Positions 10,710 through 23,551 of a stretch of DNA of 64,000 bases are shown here, in pieces. Source of the DNA: Conoideocrella luteorostrata (Eukaryota > Ascomycota > Sordariomycetes > Hypocreales > Clavicipitaceae); the NCBI GenBank assembly GCA_032433595.1, contig JASWJB010000066.1:1-64000 (forward strand). Reading direction: 5' to 3'. The position numbers and the translations under genes were made by a program. Position 1 is the stretch's first letter. The number at the start of each line of letters is the position of its first letter. Under the pieces are notes generated by a model that was not told where the DNA came from, did not search any database, and was given only the letters and a program-made list of their open reading frames with translations.

Positions 10710-13700
10710 TTATGTATCAATACGTCTGGAAGAAGATCGAGAGGAAGAACTAGACTCCTCCTCTGTAGAGCTATCACCGTCGCTCATCATGCCATTTGAC
10801 AGAGACTTGAACACAGAACCAGCTGTCTGCAGCAGCTCCTTAGGATTCCCAGACTCGACGATTCTACCCTTGTCCAAAACAATAACTCGATCGAAGTCGA
10901 GAATAGTCTCAAGGCGATGAGCAATTGCAATGACGGTCTTCTTGCTCCCTGCGCTAAACGTCTTGCGGAGCGCCAATTGCATGATCTCGCTGGTAGCTTT
11001 ATCGACGCTAGATGACACGGTGGTATTAGTTTCGTCGAGTTTCGGAAAGAAGATTCTCTCAATGTCTCTCGTCCCTGTGTACGTACCTGCTAGTGGCCTC
11101 GTCGAGGAGTAGGATTTGGCCGCCTCTAACAATGGCCCGCGCGAGACAGAAAAGCTGCTGCTGGCCGGACGAGAGCACGTCGTCTGCATTCAGCTCAGCA
11201 TCTAGTCCGCCAGCCTCGTTTACTGCCTCCTTCAACCCAAGATCTTCAAGTATGTTCATGAGTAGCTGGTCATCATCGGAAGAAAGCCGATGGAGGGGAT
11301 CCAAGTTTTGTCTTATAGATCCCGTAAAGAAGAATGTCTCTTGCGGCATTGTTGTCAAGCAGCGCCTAACGATTTCACGCGACATGCTCGCAATGTCCGT
11401 GCCATCAATCATAATTTGGCCGGAGCCGAGATCTACCATTCGTAACAGTGTGGTCATCAATGTCGATTTGCCACTTCCTGTTCGACCACACACCGCCACT
11501 CTCTCACCTGGCGAGATCGTGAGATTGATGTTTCGCAACACTGGTCTGTTGGGGTGGGACGGATAACAAGCCTGTACGCCCTTAAAAACGATTTCGCCTT
11601 TCGTAGGCCAATTCGACGGAAGCTCAACAGCTTGTTGATGGACTTCCTCTTCTTCCTCAGGCTCAGTCCCTTTCACATAAGTCTTGATACGGCTGATAGC
11701 GCATATGGCTGTCTCCAGTTGCGTCCAATCCGCGACAAGCAGCTGCAGAGTGGTACCGAAATTCACAATATGGGAGAGAGCCGTACCGAGGAACTCTGAA
11801 GAGCCATTTTCAACGGTTGTAGCGAGGGCAACCAGAAGAATGGCGAGACCGGCGACAAAGAGATTGAGCACCAAGGTGAGCCATCTTTGAATTGTCCACA
11901 TTAGGTAGTACGGTGGCTGGGATGCGTTGAGGGCTTCTCGATTCTTCCGCTCGTATTCAACTTCCCAGCCGTAGGCACGGATACTGTCGACTGATATCAC
12001 CGTATCAAGGAAGTGAGAAAACAGAGGCTCCTTGGCTTCAATGTCGACATGCCTGAGTTGACGAGAGGTACGGAGATAGAAATGCTGAATACCGTAAATA
12101 ATCAAGACGCAAGCGGGAAGGGTACATGACAGATAACCAGATCCAGCGAAAACGAGAGCAGTTGTGAAAATGGTCTGAAGGGCGGAGAAGAGAGTCTTGT
12201 CAATCGCCCCCGGAAGATCACTATCAATCAACTCGAGATCTTGACTGAATCTATACATACATATTGCCCACGCGGCTTTGTCAGATTCTTTCTCTTTTGA
12301 TACTGTATTAGTAATAGAGATAAACAGGGGAAGCCATACCGGTTGAGTATAGCACCGCCATGTGTAGATGTGAGGAATGCAGTGCGTGCTCTAGGAGGCC
12401 ATGTTTGTTAGCCATGTAATTCTCTCTTTTGGAAACGATGGAAATGCTTGTGCATGTTAAAGAAGAAAAGCGTATACATCACGTACCGTGTTGTAGTTTT
12501 GAGAAGCAGCTCGTGGAATCCGGCTGACGTCTTGGGCACAACCACCAATTGGACCCATCTAACTGGTATTAGTATATTGATGGGAAAAAAAGCAGCCGAC
12601 GACATTGATAAGGATTTCGATTGACATACCCATCAGCAATAACATTGGTCACCAGAGCCAGAGCGGCAAGGCCAGCGTACACCCCCAGCCAATACCCAAT
12701 ACGGTTATTTGGATCTTGAGCGTTGGAATCAACCCACCACTGGAGCCACACAGCTGAGAGAATGGAATCATGGGTCAGTACAGCGTGTCCTGTGATTGCA
12801 TGATGCGCACTTACTAGGAAAGTTGAGCCCAAACATGAAGACGCAACTGAAGAAGAGCCATATCGAAATGTTCTTCCACCCGGCAATTTGACTGTAGTAT
12901 ATGTACGCATGGTAGTCACCTTTCTGCCGGCTACCCATTGCGGCAGGATCTTGCTCCTCATCAGGGATTCCCATCTCAGACAATGTCAACTCAGCAGCAG
13001 GCTCTAGTTTCAGTGGTGTTTGTGTCGAAGATTGGTTCTTGCCTTCATATCCACCCTGTATCTTATCAAGGTCAGCGGTGCTACTGAAAGAAGTGGAATG
13101 GAACTCTTCGGCAGGAGCAGCTTGAGCCACTTTGCCGCCCTTCTCAAGCACAATGACCTGATCCGCAAAGCGAACGTGTTCGGCCGAGCTAGATGCCATT
13201 ATGATTGTTGGCTGGTAGCGCTTGACGAGACCCGATGCCCCAAAGACTGCTGCTGAAACTTTTTGCTCCGTCACCCGATCAAGCCCTGTAAGCACGTCAT
13301 CAAGAATCAGGACTGGTCTCCTGGAATACAGTGCTCGTGCCAATGACTATACAAGCATGCATGTGCCCAATCAGCATGAGTTATATACGGGAAGACAAAA
13401 GAAGAGGTGGAAGAAGGCGGGGCTTACCACGCGGATCCTTTGCCCACCGCTTAGAGAGCTACCACGTACTCCAGCTTGGGTACGGTCGCCGTTGGGAAGA
13501 TCATTCAAGTCGGTCACCAGAGCGCAAGCTTGGAGCACCTGCTTGTACCATGCTTCGTCCCACGAGGACATGCCAACAACGTTTTCTCGTATAGTTGCTT
13601 TTGATATCCACGGCTGTTGGGCACAATACGCGGCTCTCGTAAAGTTGGTTTTGTAGTAGTAAGATGCATCATCCTTGGTACTCTTCTCAGGTATTGGAGC

Positions 13701-16118
13701 CGCGCCTAACAAAAGCTTCAGCAGGGTCGTCTTGCCACTACCAACAGGACCTAGGATCATGGTAGTCCGAGAATTGGGTATACGCAAGTTGAGGTCTTGC
13801 AGGACTGGCTTTTGCTCTGGGGAGTAGCGAAGCGACACACGGCGCATAACAGCTGCCGCAGTAGATGAAAAATCCGTACAGTCCGACGGGACCGACCGTT
13901 TGAGTTGCATCGTCTTTTCGGAAGCGGTGTCGTCGTCACCTCCGGGTTGTTCAAATTCTCCCTTTTCTGGAAGAACTTGGGTTCTATATTCTTCTTGCTC
14001 TTCGCGGGTGAGATATTCTTGCATGCGTCCAAAGCACTCCATGATTATTTGCAGATGCTCAATCGCATCAATAACCTTGACAGTGGGCTTGTTGAGAAGT
14101 GTGAAAATAGCTTGTGCTGCAAAAGCAGTGCTTTGGAGCAAGGTACCAGAGCCATGCCCTCGAGCCAACAGAATATATACACCAAATCCCCAAACCGGAG
14201 AGAACGCGTACGATAAATAGTCTGTGAGCGTTTGTTAGCGGATGGCAGAAATGAACCAGAATATCCCCATGTTTGGTCCTCATTCACGATGGCAACTCTT
14301 ACATAGAAGGCTGAGACACACATTGAGGATTCGATACCGACGGGCGGCTGCGATCTCTGACATCCTCAAGGTTCTCAAAACCGATGAGACGCCCTCGGTG
14401 AGCCCCATCATTCTAATGAGCTTGAAGTTAACAAGAGTGTGTGCGGTCTCGGTCAGACGAGTCTCGATCGCATCTAACCAGGGAACTTGAGCCTTGCCTG
14501 CGGTAGTCGCAACGGGTACGCTCAAAGCAAGACATACTATCAAGATAAAACTAGGTGAGTACGAAGAGCCATGTGATTGACAGGGGATATTTGTGCGCCA
14601 GAGAGGTCAACAAAAAACTTACACACGGTGAAACCTGCTGCAGCAGCTGCAGCGACACCCAAATAGACATAGAGCAACCAGAGACCCAATCCTATTTCGA
14701 TAGTGCCAGCGTATATCTCATGCACATCCTGCGCGCAAATACCCAGCCGGTCGATGTCGGCACTCATAAGGGTAATGGCTTCTGCATTCCAAGAGCCGGA
14801 CGATGAGCCGAGCCTCAAAGTCTTGCCGTAAACCATAGCGATCAAGCTTCCGCGAAACTTGCTCAGAGTACGGTACACCTTGTGCTCGTACAGTGTTAAT
14901 GACAGAGCAGAGCCAATATATACGATGGCGTAGGCACCGATGAGCCCGTACGCGACGTTTGCGGATCTGGGCCCCGCTGACGAGGTAAACGAAAGGACCC
15001 TGTGGATGAGAAATGGCTGTGCAAAAGTAAAACCTGTATGAGCGAGGCGAGGAAGGACTGCTGCGAGAACAGTCCACTTGTAGTGGGTTGCGAATATCCA
15101 TAGAAGAGCATATTTACTTGACTTGTTCGCTGTAGGCGTCTCACATGTCAGCAAGCCAACCAAACAAATTACCTAGACGCAGTGAGTCGGGCAACTTGTC
15201 TTACCTCGTGCCCACTCAGCCTTGAGTGAGTTGGGGTCGGAAGCAGATAGAATCTCCGGATCAATTTTTGGTAGCGTATCGACTGATAACAAAGTGCGGT
15301 AGCCCGTAACAAAGAGACCATTTAGCCAGAGGAAAAGGGCACGGCGATACGCGCTGGCCGTGTTTTCTGGTCCACTCTCTTCTTTCCAGCCGTCCAGGAT
15401 CAAATGGCGTTTTTCAAGCAGTTCCAGACACAAGAGGACGATCTTGACACAGTAGCTAGCCAGGAAAACAGATGCTATGGTATGACCGACGCCGTAGATG
15501 TAGAAGAGTGTTCGCACGCGTGCAAGATCGAGCAGTAGGGACAAACCCAAGTACACCGTCAAAAGACTCGACGGGCGCAGCGAGCGCCTGTGCTCCCAAT
15601 ATGAAAGCCAGGCAAACGGAACAACGGCGGTGAGGGACATGGAGATGGTGGCCAGGGTTGCTCGCGTCTTTGCGAAATCTTGCTTTGCCCATAATACCAG
15701 GAGCACTATCTGCAGCGCCATGTATGCCAGATGGGCGAACTAAATGTTGCATATTCTCTTTGGTCAGTCTCGATTCCGGGTCGGAAAATGTGTTTTCTCT
15801 CCGAGAGAGAGGCTGGACGCAAGAACTCTTACCAGTTTACACGGCTCATGATAAGAATGCTTGATTTTGACCTGCGCCTCTCGTAGTACGTATAGCCGGA
15901 TCAGCGCGATGAGAACTAGATTGTTTCATTCGTAAGACGACGCTGAGAAATAATAAAGAAATCACGGTACAGGAGAACTCACCAGCGCCAGCCAAGGGTA
16001 GAATCGTAAGGATGGACTCCTCGAAGAGCAGAGTAAAGTCGAACCCACCCAAGCAAGAGCTTGCAACGACCGGACCAAAGCGGTCCTCTGCTGCGATGGT
16101 GCAGCCGGTAGAAGACAT
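10710..16118 (-). CDS. ABCC (MRP-type) multidrug/metabolite exporter
   Basis: My splice model has 12 exons: 16118-15983, 15915-15833, 15739-15205, 15129-14623, 14536-14303, 14221-13428, 13346-12815, 12753-12630, 12558-12487, 12390-12340, 12250-11087 and 11007-10710. All joins keep frame and give 1509 residues, the normal full-length ABCC size. The order is TMD0 (exons 1-3), TMD1, NBD1, TMD2, NBD2. NBD1 shows Walker [10 protein letters not shown], signature LSGGQ (the exon 6/7 join restores [15 protein letters not shown]) and Walker B LILDDV. NBD2 shows [23 protein letters not shown] and [11 protein letters not shown] across the last junction, then a His switch in AIAHRL. It ends in a Ser-rich tail. 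NBD1 has Asp where the catalytic Glu usually sits, a common ABCC asymmetry. It probably exports the cluster product or gives self-protection. It is divergent from the aldo-keto reductase gene across a 714-base shared promoter. Confidence 0.93.
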
Positions 16119-16832
16119 TGGTCAAGGAGACATTGTGCCTATTGACATAGGCTCGTGATGAGTGGTGTTGTGGGAGAATTTTCGGGAAAAGAGACAACAA
16201 AATAGGTCGCTGAGACTGTGTTGCAATATTGTTTGTGAAGGATTCCAAGCATCAATGCGTACTTGGACGGAAAGGTTCTGGAAGGATTGAAAGGGATTGC
16301 CCGAATTCCCTTCCGCCCTGGGTTTTGCGTCAGGGAGGATCTTGTTTGCCGCAGATGTTGCTCCCTTCGTTCTTCAGTCTTTCGAGAAATTTGACACAAC
16401 CCACACAGTATTATTCATCGCGCTCCGTACAGTATACCTGGCAGCTTGAAGAAAATACGTAAGGGGATAAGCTGTTCTACACTCTAGAAATGGAGCATTA
16501 CGTGGCGATGCACCTTTGGCGTGCAGCATTCTTACCCCTGCAGTTCTCCATTAGTGGCGCTAAAGATGTCAAGGATTGAGCCGTTGTGACCACGACGATA
16601 TTTTAGCGTGCTTTTAATTGCACCATATATCTGGACCCCGCATCATCTCAGCACTACTCCGTACAGGTACAAGCACTAGCACAAGTGGTCCGTCCTCAAT
16701 ACCCGTGTAGGTTCGGATTCCCTCACCTTCTCGTCTCAACAATTCATCTTGACCTGCTCTGTTCTACCGCAGCCAAATATTTGCTGCGTTTCGACTATTG
16801 TCATTCTAGTCACGCTTTGACATTCGGATAAA
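16119..16832. promoter_or_regulatory. Bidirectional promoter region between ABC exporter and aldo-keto reductase
   Basis: A 714-base gap lies between two divergent start codons. It contains two TCCGTAC words (16433, 16660) and a CATATATC TATA-like element near 16624. No gene is visible. Shared regulation of exporter and reductase is inferred from geometry alone. Confidence 0.5.
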
Positions 16833-18126
16833 ATGTCGGCAACGGATGCATTTGATCCCAAAAACATGGCAAGTTCAACGATGCCAGAGAAGATTATTTG
16901 CGAACACGTCTGACGCAGGGACGCAATAGATCTTCCGCTACCTGGGGGCATCGGGGCTCAAAGTCTCAGTCGTTGGCCTGGGCACATGGCTCACAATCGG
17001 CGAGACTGTGAACGGCGTCACTGTCAAGGACTGCCTCAAGGCGGCGCGCAGCAACGGCATCAATTTCATTGACACGGCGGAGGAATACGCGGGTGGAAAG
17101 GCTGAGTCCGAGCTTGGCACTGCTCTTCGAGAACTGGCCTGGCCGCGGGACGAGTACGTTCTGTCCACCAAAATTTATTTTGGGACGGGTAGCAGGGAAC
17201 CAAACACTTGGGGCCTGAGCCGCAAGCACATCGTCGAGGGACTCAAGAGCAGCCTGAGTAGGCTGCAGACACCCTACGTGGATATCGTCTACGCCCATCG
17301 ACCTGACTTTGGGACTCCGATGAGAGAGATCGTCGAGGGCTTCACACAATGCATCCGAAACTTGAATATGGCGTATTACTGGGGCACCAGCGAGTGGTCA
17401 GCCGAGCAGATCAGGAGTGCAACCGCCATTGCTGAGCGATGCAACTTGATCGCCCCAGTCGCCGAGCAACCCGAGTACAACAGTGAGTAGCCATCTATCC
17501 CGTAGTTCTTTGGTTTGTCTCACTTTTTCTTGTCTCTAGTGTTTCACCGCGAGCGCGTTGAGGTCGAATACAGGCCTTTGCAGGAAGAGCTGGACTACGG
17601 CGCCACCATCTTCTCACCTTTGGCCTGCGGAGTCCTGACCGGCAAATACAATAATGGTATTCCCGACGGCTCACGCTTGGCGCTTAACCCAGAGCCGTTG
17701 AAGGAGGAGATTGAGCATCTCGAATCAGCCGAGGGCCAATCACAAATTGAGAAGCTCAAGTTACTGACCCAGGTGGCTGAACGGCTGTCTGTGAAGATGG
17801 CCACGTTGGCCTTGGCATGGTGTATCAAGAATGAAAGTGTGAGCTCAGTCATCACGGCTGCATCTCGTGGTATGCAATCCAAATCAAATACACCGGCAAA
17901 TGCATCAAAAAGCCGACAAAGCCGCACTATTGACCGAAACTAACGTGCGCTAGTTGATCAAATTCACCAAAACTGTGAGGCCGTTGCGCTCGTCCCCAGG
18001 TTGACGCAAGAGGTAATGGATGAGATTGAAGACATACTGGGCAACCGACCTGAACCTCATGATGATTTTGGCCGAAGAAAAGCGGCCAAGAGGTCTCTCG
18101 CGGAAGTCGGAACTGGCTATCCTTGA
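16833..18126 (+). CDS. Aldo-keto reductase, AKR6/K+-channel beta-subunit-like
   Basis: My model has four exons: 16833-16868, 16930-17482, 17540-17869 and 17954-18126, giving 363 residues. The first intron uses a GC donor (ATG|GCAAGT) and an ordinary AG acceptor. It is needed to join the N-terminus to [13 protein letters not shown]. The AKR catalytic tetrad is visible: Asp60, Tyr65, Lys93 and His135 ([22 protein letters not shown]). The [16 protein letters not shown] and [17 protein letters not shown] blocks are typical of AKR6-like oxidoreductases. NAD(P)H-dependent carbonyl reduction fits the cluster logic: reduction of the peptide aldehyde or of an oxidised side chain. The C-terminal tail (exon 4) is Lys/Arg/Asp-rich. 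It is convergent with the P450 gene. Confidence 0.9.
16869..16929 (+). other. GC-AG intron of the aldo-keto reductase gene
   Basis: A 61-base intron starts with GCAAGT and ends in ATAG. It interrupts after codon 12 in phase 0. No GT donor nearby gives a continuous frame into the conserved [11 protein letters not shown] block. Confidence 0.6.
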
Positions 18127-18768
18127 GAAACAGCGGGATGTAGTGAATAATAGATATAGAGCCTAGAGGAGCGACAAATTGCATGAATGTTGCCCACAAA
18201 TGGACTAGATTCAGAGATCATCAAAGTAGCGATACTCTTTTTATATGAATCTTACACTACAAGGAAGACTGCGCAGTATAGAATCCACCATGAAATCAAA
18301 CTTCACCATCGATCATCTATCGTACCGTACAATCCAATTCCTCGTTAGACATAGACATGTATCGAGGCAGTTCCATAGTGTGGCGATGGATCTACTCAGA
18401 AAAGAGTATCACCACAATTCACTAAACTGATGTAGAGGGTGCCTCGCCCTTATCTAAAAGAAGTTACTGTTAAATAGGGGCCTACAGGGTTTGCCAAGAA
18501 CTGATATCTATATCATGCTTGGAAGTCGCAAATGGCATCACAGAATTAATTCTGTTTCCTTTTCGTTCTTTTCATCTTCTCTCATTGAAAACTTCTTGTT
18601 TTATTCTAATTCTTCGACTTTGCTTTATATTTTTACTTCTTATGCTCCTGGACGGAGATTTTCTACATGGGAACGCCCAAAATTGAATGACTACATAATC
18701 GTAGTGCTCTTCTCTTTTTCCCCGTGACCCGCAATCTAACCATATTTTAGCCCACCCTTAGACCTTTA
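18127..18768. other. Convergent intergenic region (AKR/P450)
   Basis: The 3' flanks of two converging genes. No supportable gene. T-rich stretches at 18550-18650 and 18700-18720 may act in 3'-end formation, but no specific terminator is demonstrable. Confidence 0.45.
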
Positions 18769-20408
18769 TCAGTCAACAACAGCTTTCTTCGTTGATAAGG
18801 TAGACCAAGTTGTAATCTCCCGAATAGCCACGTCACACCTCAGACCCCTCGGCAACGCATTCTGTGTGTCAAGCTGATTCATACTATTTCGGCTGGTTTT
18901 AGACCCTGGGTCCTGGCGAAGATGCAGATGGAGAACTACAAAGGCAACCAAGGTCTTGATCTGCACCAGAGCAAACGTGGACCCCAAGCAGAAGCGGGCG
19001 CCATATCCGAATGGAATGTAGTGCTTGTCCATCAGAGAGCGATGGGCTAGGTCTGCTTGCATCCATCGACCAGGACGGTACGCAAATGGGTCATCAAACA
19101 CCTCGGCGTTGTGATGCAGTGCCAGTGTCGAAGCAGAAATGTTGACCTGGATTTGGGTTTCCTTGTTAACGGACCATTTCGGAGGCACACAAAAGTCAAG
19201 GAGATCATGATAGAAGAACTTACTCCAACTGGAAGTATTACTCCGTCATAAGGCTTCTCCATAGGAACGAGCCTCTCGGCATGACCGCTGGACAGGGGAT
19301 GGATGCGGCTCGATTCCCTGATACAACTGTCGAGCATTTCACAGTCCATTATACTTTCAAAAGTGGGGAGACCGTCCTGACTGCTAGTCGGCAACCGGCG
19401 AAGCTCCTCACGCAGTGCGTGCTGCAACGCCGGGTGACAAGCCAAATCCCAGAGACTAAAGGTCAGGGCCAGGGTGACGGTGGCCATGGCCGCGAGGATA
19501 TTGTCCATGATCTCTTCACCTATTTCGTTCACAGAAAGCCCCTTGCCTTCCTCACCCTTGGCCTCGAGAAGCCATCCTAGAAGGCAGTGCTTTGTAATAA
19601 TGTCAGTCTCTTTGAGAGCCAGATGAAGCTGCTGCGTGGTCCACTTCTCCAACCGCTCATCGTTAGACAAGAAGTTCCGATCTCCAGTGAGACCGCGGTA
19701 AATGTGCCTAATGAAAGAGTGCACAAGGGGTAGGTTGGCAGCCATGTTATCCCATAGCTCAGTCTCTTCCCACCTGTCCAGCATCCAGCTCTCATCGGAA
19801 GCTCCCCGCGTCAAACGAGAACAGTGGTCAGGTCCCAACGCCAGCCGAGTAGAGTTGTCAAAAGAGTACCGATTGCACTGTGTCCAGATGTTCAAAGTTG
19901 CCTCTCCTTCGTTGCTATTCTTAATGGGCGCACTAAGTTGTTGAACCACGTCTCTAGCCAACTCACGAATAGGCTCAACAATTTCGGGGCGATATATGGA
20001 CTTTGGCTGGTACAACTGAAAGGTTCTCTTGCGCATCTTCTGATGCTCCCGACATCCACGGGTTGTGAAGATGCAACGGGCTCCGAATACCGAGAAGTGG
20101 TCAAAGTAAGTGCTTTTGGGATGCCGGCCAGAGATGCTATAGATCTCCCTGGTGCTTGACAGGCTCGAGACCGAGACCTGTCCCGGGGCAATCAAGACAA
20201 TGTTGCCGTATTTTTGATGCCATTCGTAGATCTTGCGATTTCGTTGCAACCGCACATCGTAGAATCCTACCAAGAGGCCAGTAATCTTGGCGAGAAAAGG
20301 ACCGGGCACATGCCGTAAAGAAGAGAAGAAAAAGGCATGGATAATTTTGACCAGTAAAAACAACAAACCGGCCACGAAAATAATTAAAGCTGCTTCCCAG
20401 CGCTCCAT
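18769..20408 (-). CDS. Cytochrome P450 monooxygenase
   Basis: Two exons, 20408-19224 and 19146-18769, encode 520 residues. The acceptor CAG|GTC was chosen because it restores the spacing usual between the VG of the beta region and the ALHH block. Residues 7-28 form an N-terminal membrane anchor, followed by the HVPGPFLAK proline hinge. The ExxR helix is Glu365-Arg368 (ESSR), PGRW is at about 420, and the haem loop FGYGARFCLG has Cys448 as thiolate ligand. The I-helix reads LAAMATVT instead of the usual (A/G)Gx(D/E)T, so the acid residue is missing. Some P450s with unusual chemistry share this feature. It probably acts on the ER surface as a tailoring oxidase of the peptide. The substrate is unknown. 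It is divergent from the NRPS gene. Confidence 0.92.
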
Positions 20409-23400
20409 CTTGCTTCCCCTTGCTCGATTACTATCAGGATTCTATCCTCCTCAAGACTTCGATGCTTAAAAATGACTGACAAAGAATGATCGATCTGGAG
20501 GAGAGCAGGAAGACAACTAGCCGAAGGGAGGATTTCCTTAGGGGGTTGGGATGACACTTTTCCGCCTTTGGTTCCGCGGTGAACAATATTTGAAGCTAAA
20601 CAGCTACTACGTAGCACAACGCTAAAAGTGCCAAAGATTACTTCCACAAGGCGTGCAAAGTTTTCGCGGAGCACGTATTGAAACGCACGGGAGAGCAGTT
20701 GCACTTGTTACTGGTGATTCATGGTTCTATTAGATGATCACTTCTGTCACTACAGGTCTAGCTTGACGCCATCCTTTGGCAGAAATCCGGGAGACTTGTA
20801 CACGGACTTGATCCCAGTGGGGTCTAAGCATCCCTGCATCGTTATTCATCTCGATCTTCTCGTCATATCCCTATACTTGATACTTGAGAGCTACATCGGT
20901 ATTCATTATTAATTGTGGCACGATGCAAGGGTTAGGGAAAAATACCCGAAATGACAGGTACCAGATGAATACATCTCTGATCGTAAACGTCATCATCCTT
21001 TGCTGAGGCGCTGAGCGAGTTCCAAACAGAGTCATGATCCTCCAGGGTTCCCAAATGTTGCCATCAGGATGCAAGAGGTTCGGACTCACTGATCTACGCG
21101 GCGCCGACGTCAGCCCCTGTGGATCGATAATGACTCCAACATGACTGCATACAAATCATCGCATCCAGGCGATGAAAGAGAAAAAAACTCTTCATACTAT
21201 CTCCATATATTGCCGTATACGACAGGGTTTTCGGCGATCCAAACGCGTAGATACCGATGATGCCTGTGATTCGGAACCGAGCATATGTAATCACGGATAA
21301 TAGCGGTTCTCATGCGTCGAGGTGATGGCCGGTATGCTACGGGGTCACTGCCGCCGAGCGGTTGTTTAGCAACTAACGGCCCACTCCCGATGCGTGGCGG
21401 AAGGGATTAGTAGTAGGAGTAGTTGTAGTAGAAGTGAGGTACTTCGAAGTACCCCGGCATTGCCTTCCATGTGATTTATGAGTGGTTTGCGAGGAATAAT
21501 GGTTCGACCCGAAGTGCTCGGGGCATCTAGGATAATGTGACCGGAGCAAAATACACAGTAGATCAGCATCAGATGGAACATATGCAAGTTTTCCCGCAAA
21601 AGCCGCAAAAGTAAGATGTTCTTGTAAGAAATGTATTTTTTACGATTTGTGTACGCTAGTTACGTAATTTAAGACGTATGAGCACCATACCTGTTTAAAA
21701 TTCTATGGGAATATAAATGCATTTACCTAGAAAGGTATGTTAAGCGATTTAGTAGACTCTCCCGATAAATAAGAGCATATACCTACCACAAAAGGTCTGA
21801 CACCGCGACTTCGGCAATACTTTACCACAGGTTATGATCGTCTCAAAGTGGAAGAGACCGAAGACTGGTGGGGAGACGCCGTCTGTTCAAGCTTGCTTTC
21901 AAGTCCATCTGGGTCTCACTTTCGGACCAGCGGTGACACTGTCGGGGTGTCCCGAGACAGCTTGCTCGGAGATGTGCCGGCACACCCCCCAAGCAGATCG
22001 GTGGCGTGACCTGATCTTGCTGTGGGCCCATATGGGGTGGGACTATGGCGTATGGGTTGGTTCTATCGTAAGCGGCTTCCTGAGTTAGTGCTTACGTGAT
22101 CAAGTACTCCTTCCTCCGTAGCGTGCATGCGCTTGACACGTTCGCGGAAGGTTAGTAACAGCACTTGAAGCAACGTGGCAGGGGACAGGATGTGTTCAGT
22201 AGATGCATTCGTTACGCAGAGTGTCAACGCGATCCCGCAGCATCGGATCTATGCCCGGTAGACAGACAGGTCGTCTAACGAAGCCACCCCCAAGAAACCC
22301 CAATGAAGCCCCCAAAAATTCCCCACAGTTCGGTTGTTTCCCTCGCTAGCACCGGCAAGGCGGCGCCATTACAAAGTACTGTACAAGGTTCTAGACCATA
22401 ATATCATGCTCCTTAGGTGGAGCCAGTCTTTTTGTCTCGACTTCGCCAGGGGGAAAGTACCTATTTAGCAGGGATTTGCGAGCACTTACTCACGCTTAAT
22501 ATTATCTGATTGACTATGACAGTTTATACCTTGGGTCCCCTTAAGTGTCCCCTATAAGTACCCTACGTAGTATCAGCAGGGGTTGTAATATCTACCCCTC
22601 TACCTAGTAAGCAGGAGCGAGAACAGTACTTTGTAGGCTCACGAGGGTCCCCGTCGGAGACTTTAGAACAGAACAAAGTAGCTTGCATGTATACCTCATG
22701 TCTATGTATTGTGCAAACAGCAGCCCTGCGGCGTGGATACCGGTACACAGCCCTGCATGGCTTCAATGTTCCCTTGTGGAGTTTCCTCGTGGTCCACCAC
22801 TGTCTGACACCCACTGTATGTTGTGTCAGCACGCGGGTAAGAGTCACTCCTTTCTCGCCGGCTCACATCAGGGCTATGTACCAGTACGACCGGAACAGCG
22901 TCACGGCTGACGAGTCCGAGCTTGTCTTGCCGGCAAAACAGCGAAATAGCCTAGTCAAAGGTTGAGCAGCGATGAGCAGCGGAGAAAGCACGTCATTTTA
23001 GCTACTGCCTCGGTACTATACGGTGCAGTTCCTCCTTCGAAGTCTACCGCCATGCATTTTTGTGTGATCCTACTCCGTTGTGCAGTCGTAAGCAGCCGTA
23101 GGAGGAGTAAGTATCAGGCGACAGAGTACTCCGTTCGACTTTGTACTTCTTCGTACTACTAGGTATAGAAATTTACAACAGTTAACTGATAGACCTACCC
23201 TGTGCTGTAATTAATCCATCTACTGATATACATATATGCGGTATATCATTATACTGGAGCTTTCAATGACAGAGGAATGTGTGTAAGTACAGGCAGACTA
23301 AACAACTCCTTCGTGGGTAGAACAGCCTGATTCTTTCTTCAATCTCAAAAGGTAAAATACCTATTCTCACTATCTCCAAATTGTGGTCGTAATCAAGACC

Positions 23401-23478
23401 TCGCTTTGGGCGTGTAAAATATCACCGCGGAGTTTTGCAAGCGGACTGTGGCGGTACGACGGGCACGACGCCAACTAC

Positions 23479-23511
<33 letters not shown>

Positions 23512-23551
23512 CACTTCAGCAGAGTCTCTGAGAGATCTAGCCACTACAGAG
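20409..23551. other. Large intergenic region between P450 and NRPS
   Basis: 3.1 kb without a supportable gene between two divergent genes, so it presumably contains both promoters. It includes several TACTCCGT-type words (23067, 23127) and AT-rich stretches near 21610-21790 and 23160-23270. Short open frames have no recognisable domain. Confidence 0.5.
23480..23512 (+). repeat. CAT microsatellite just upstream of the NRPS start
   Basis: Ten CAT triplets and one CAC in a row. The tract is in frame with the NRPS and would read as 11 histidines. The first in-frame ATG, however, is 40 bases downstream at 23552, so it is probably 5' leader. Confidence 0.8.

Noticed and set aside
23266..23440. Possible tiny upstream exon for the NRPS (ATG at 23266 followed by GTAAGT)
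   Set aside because: No downstream acceptor gave the matching phase into the NRPS frame; the ATG at 23552 is simpler.
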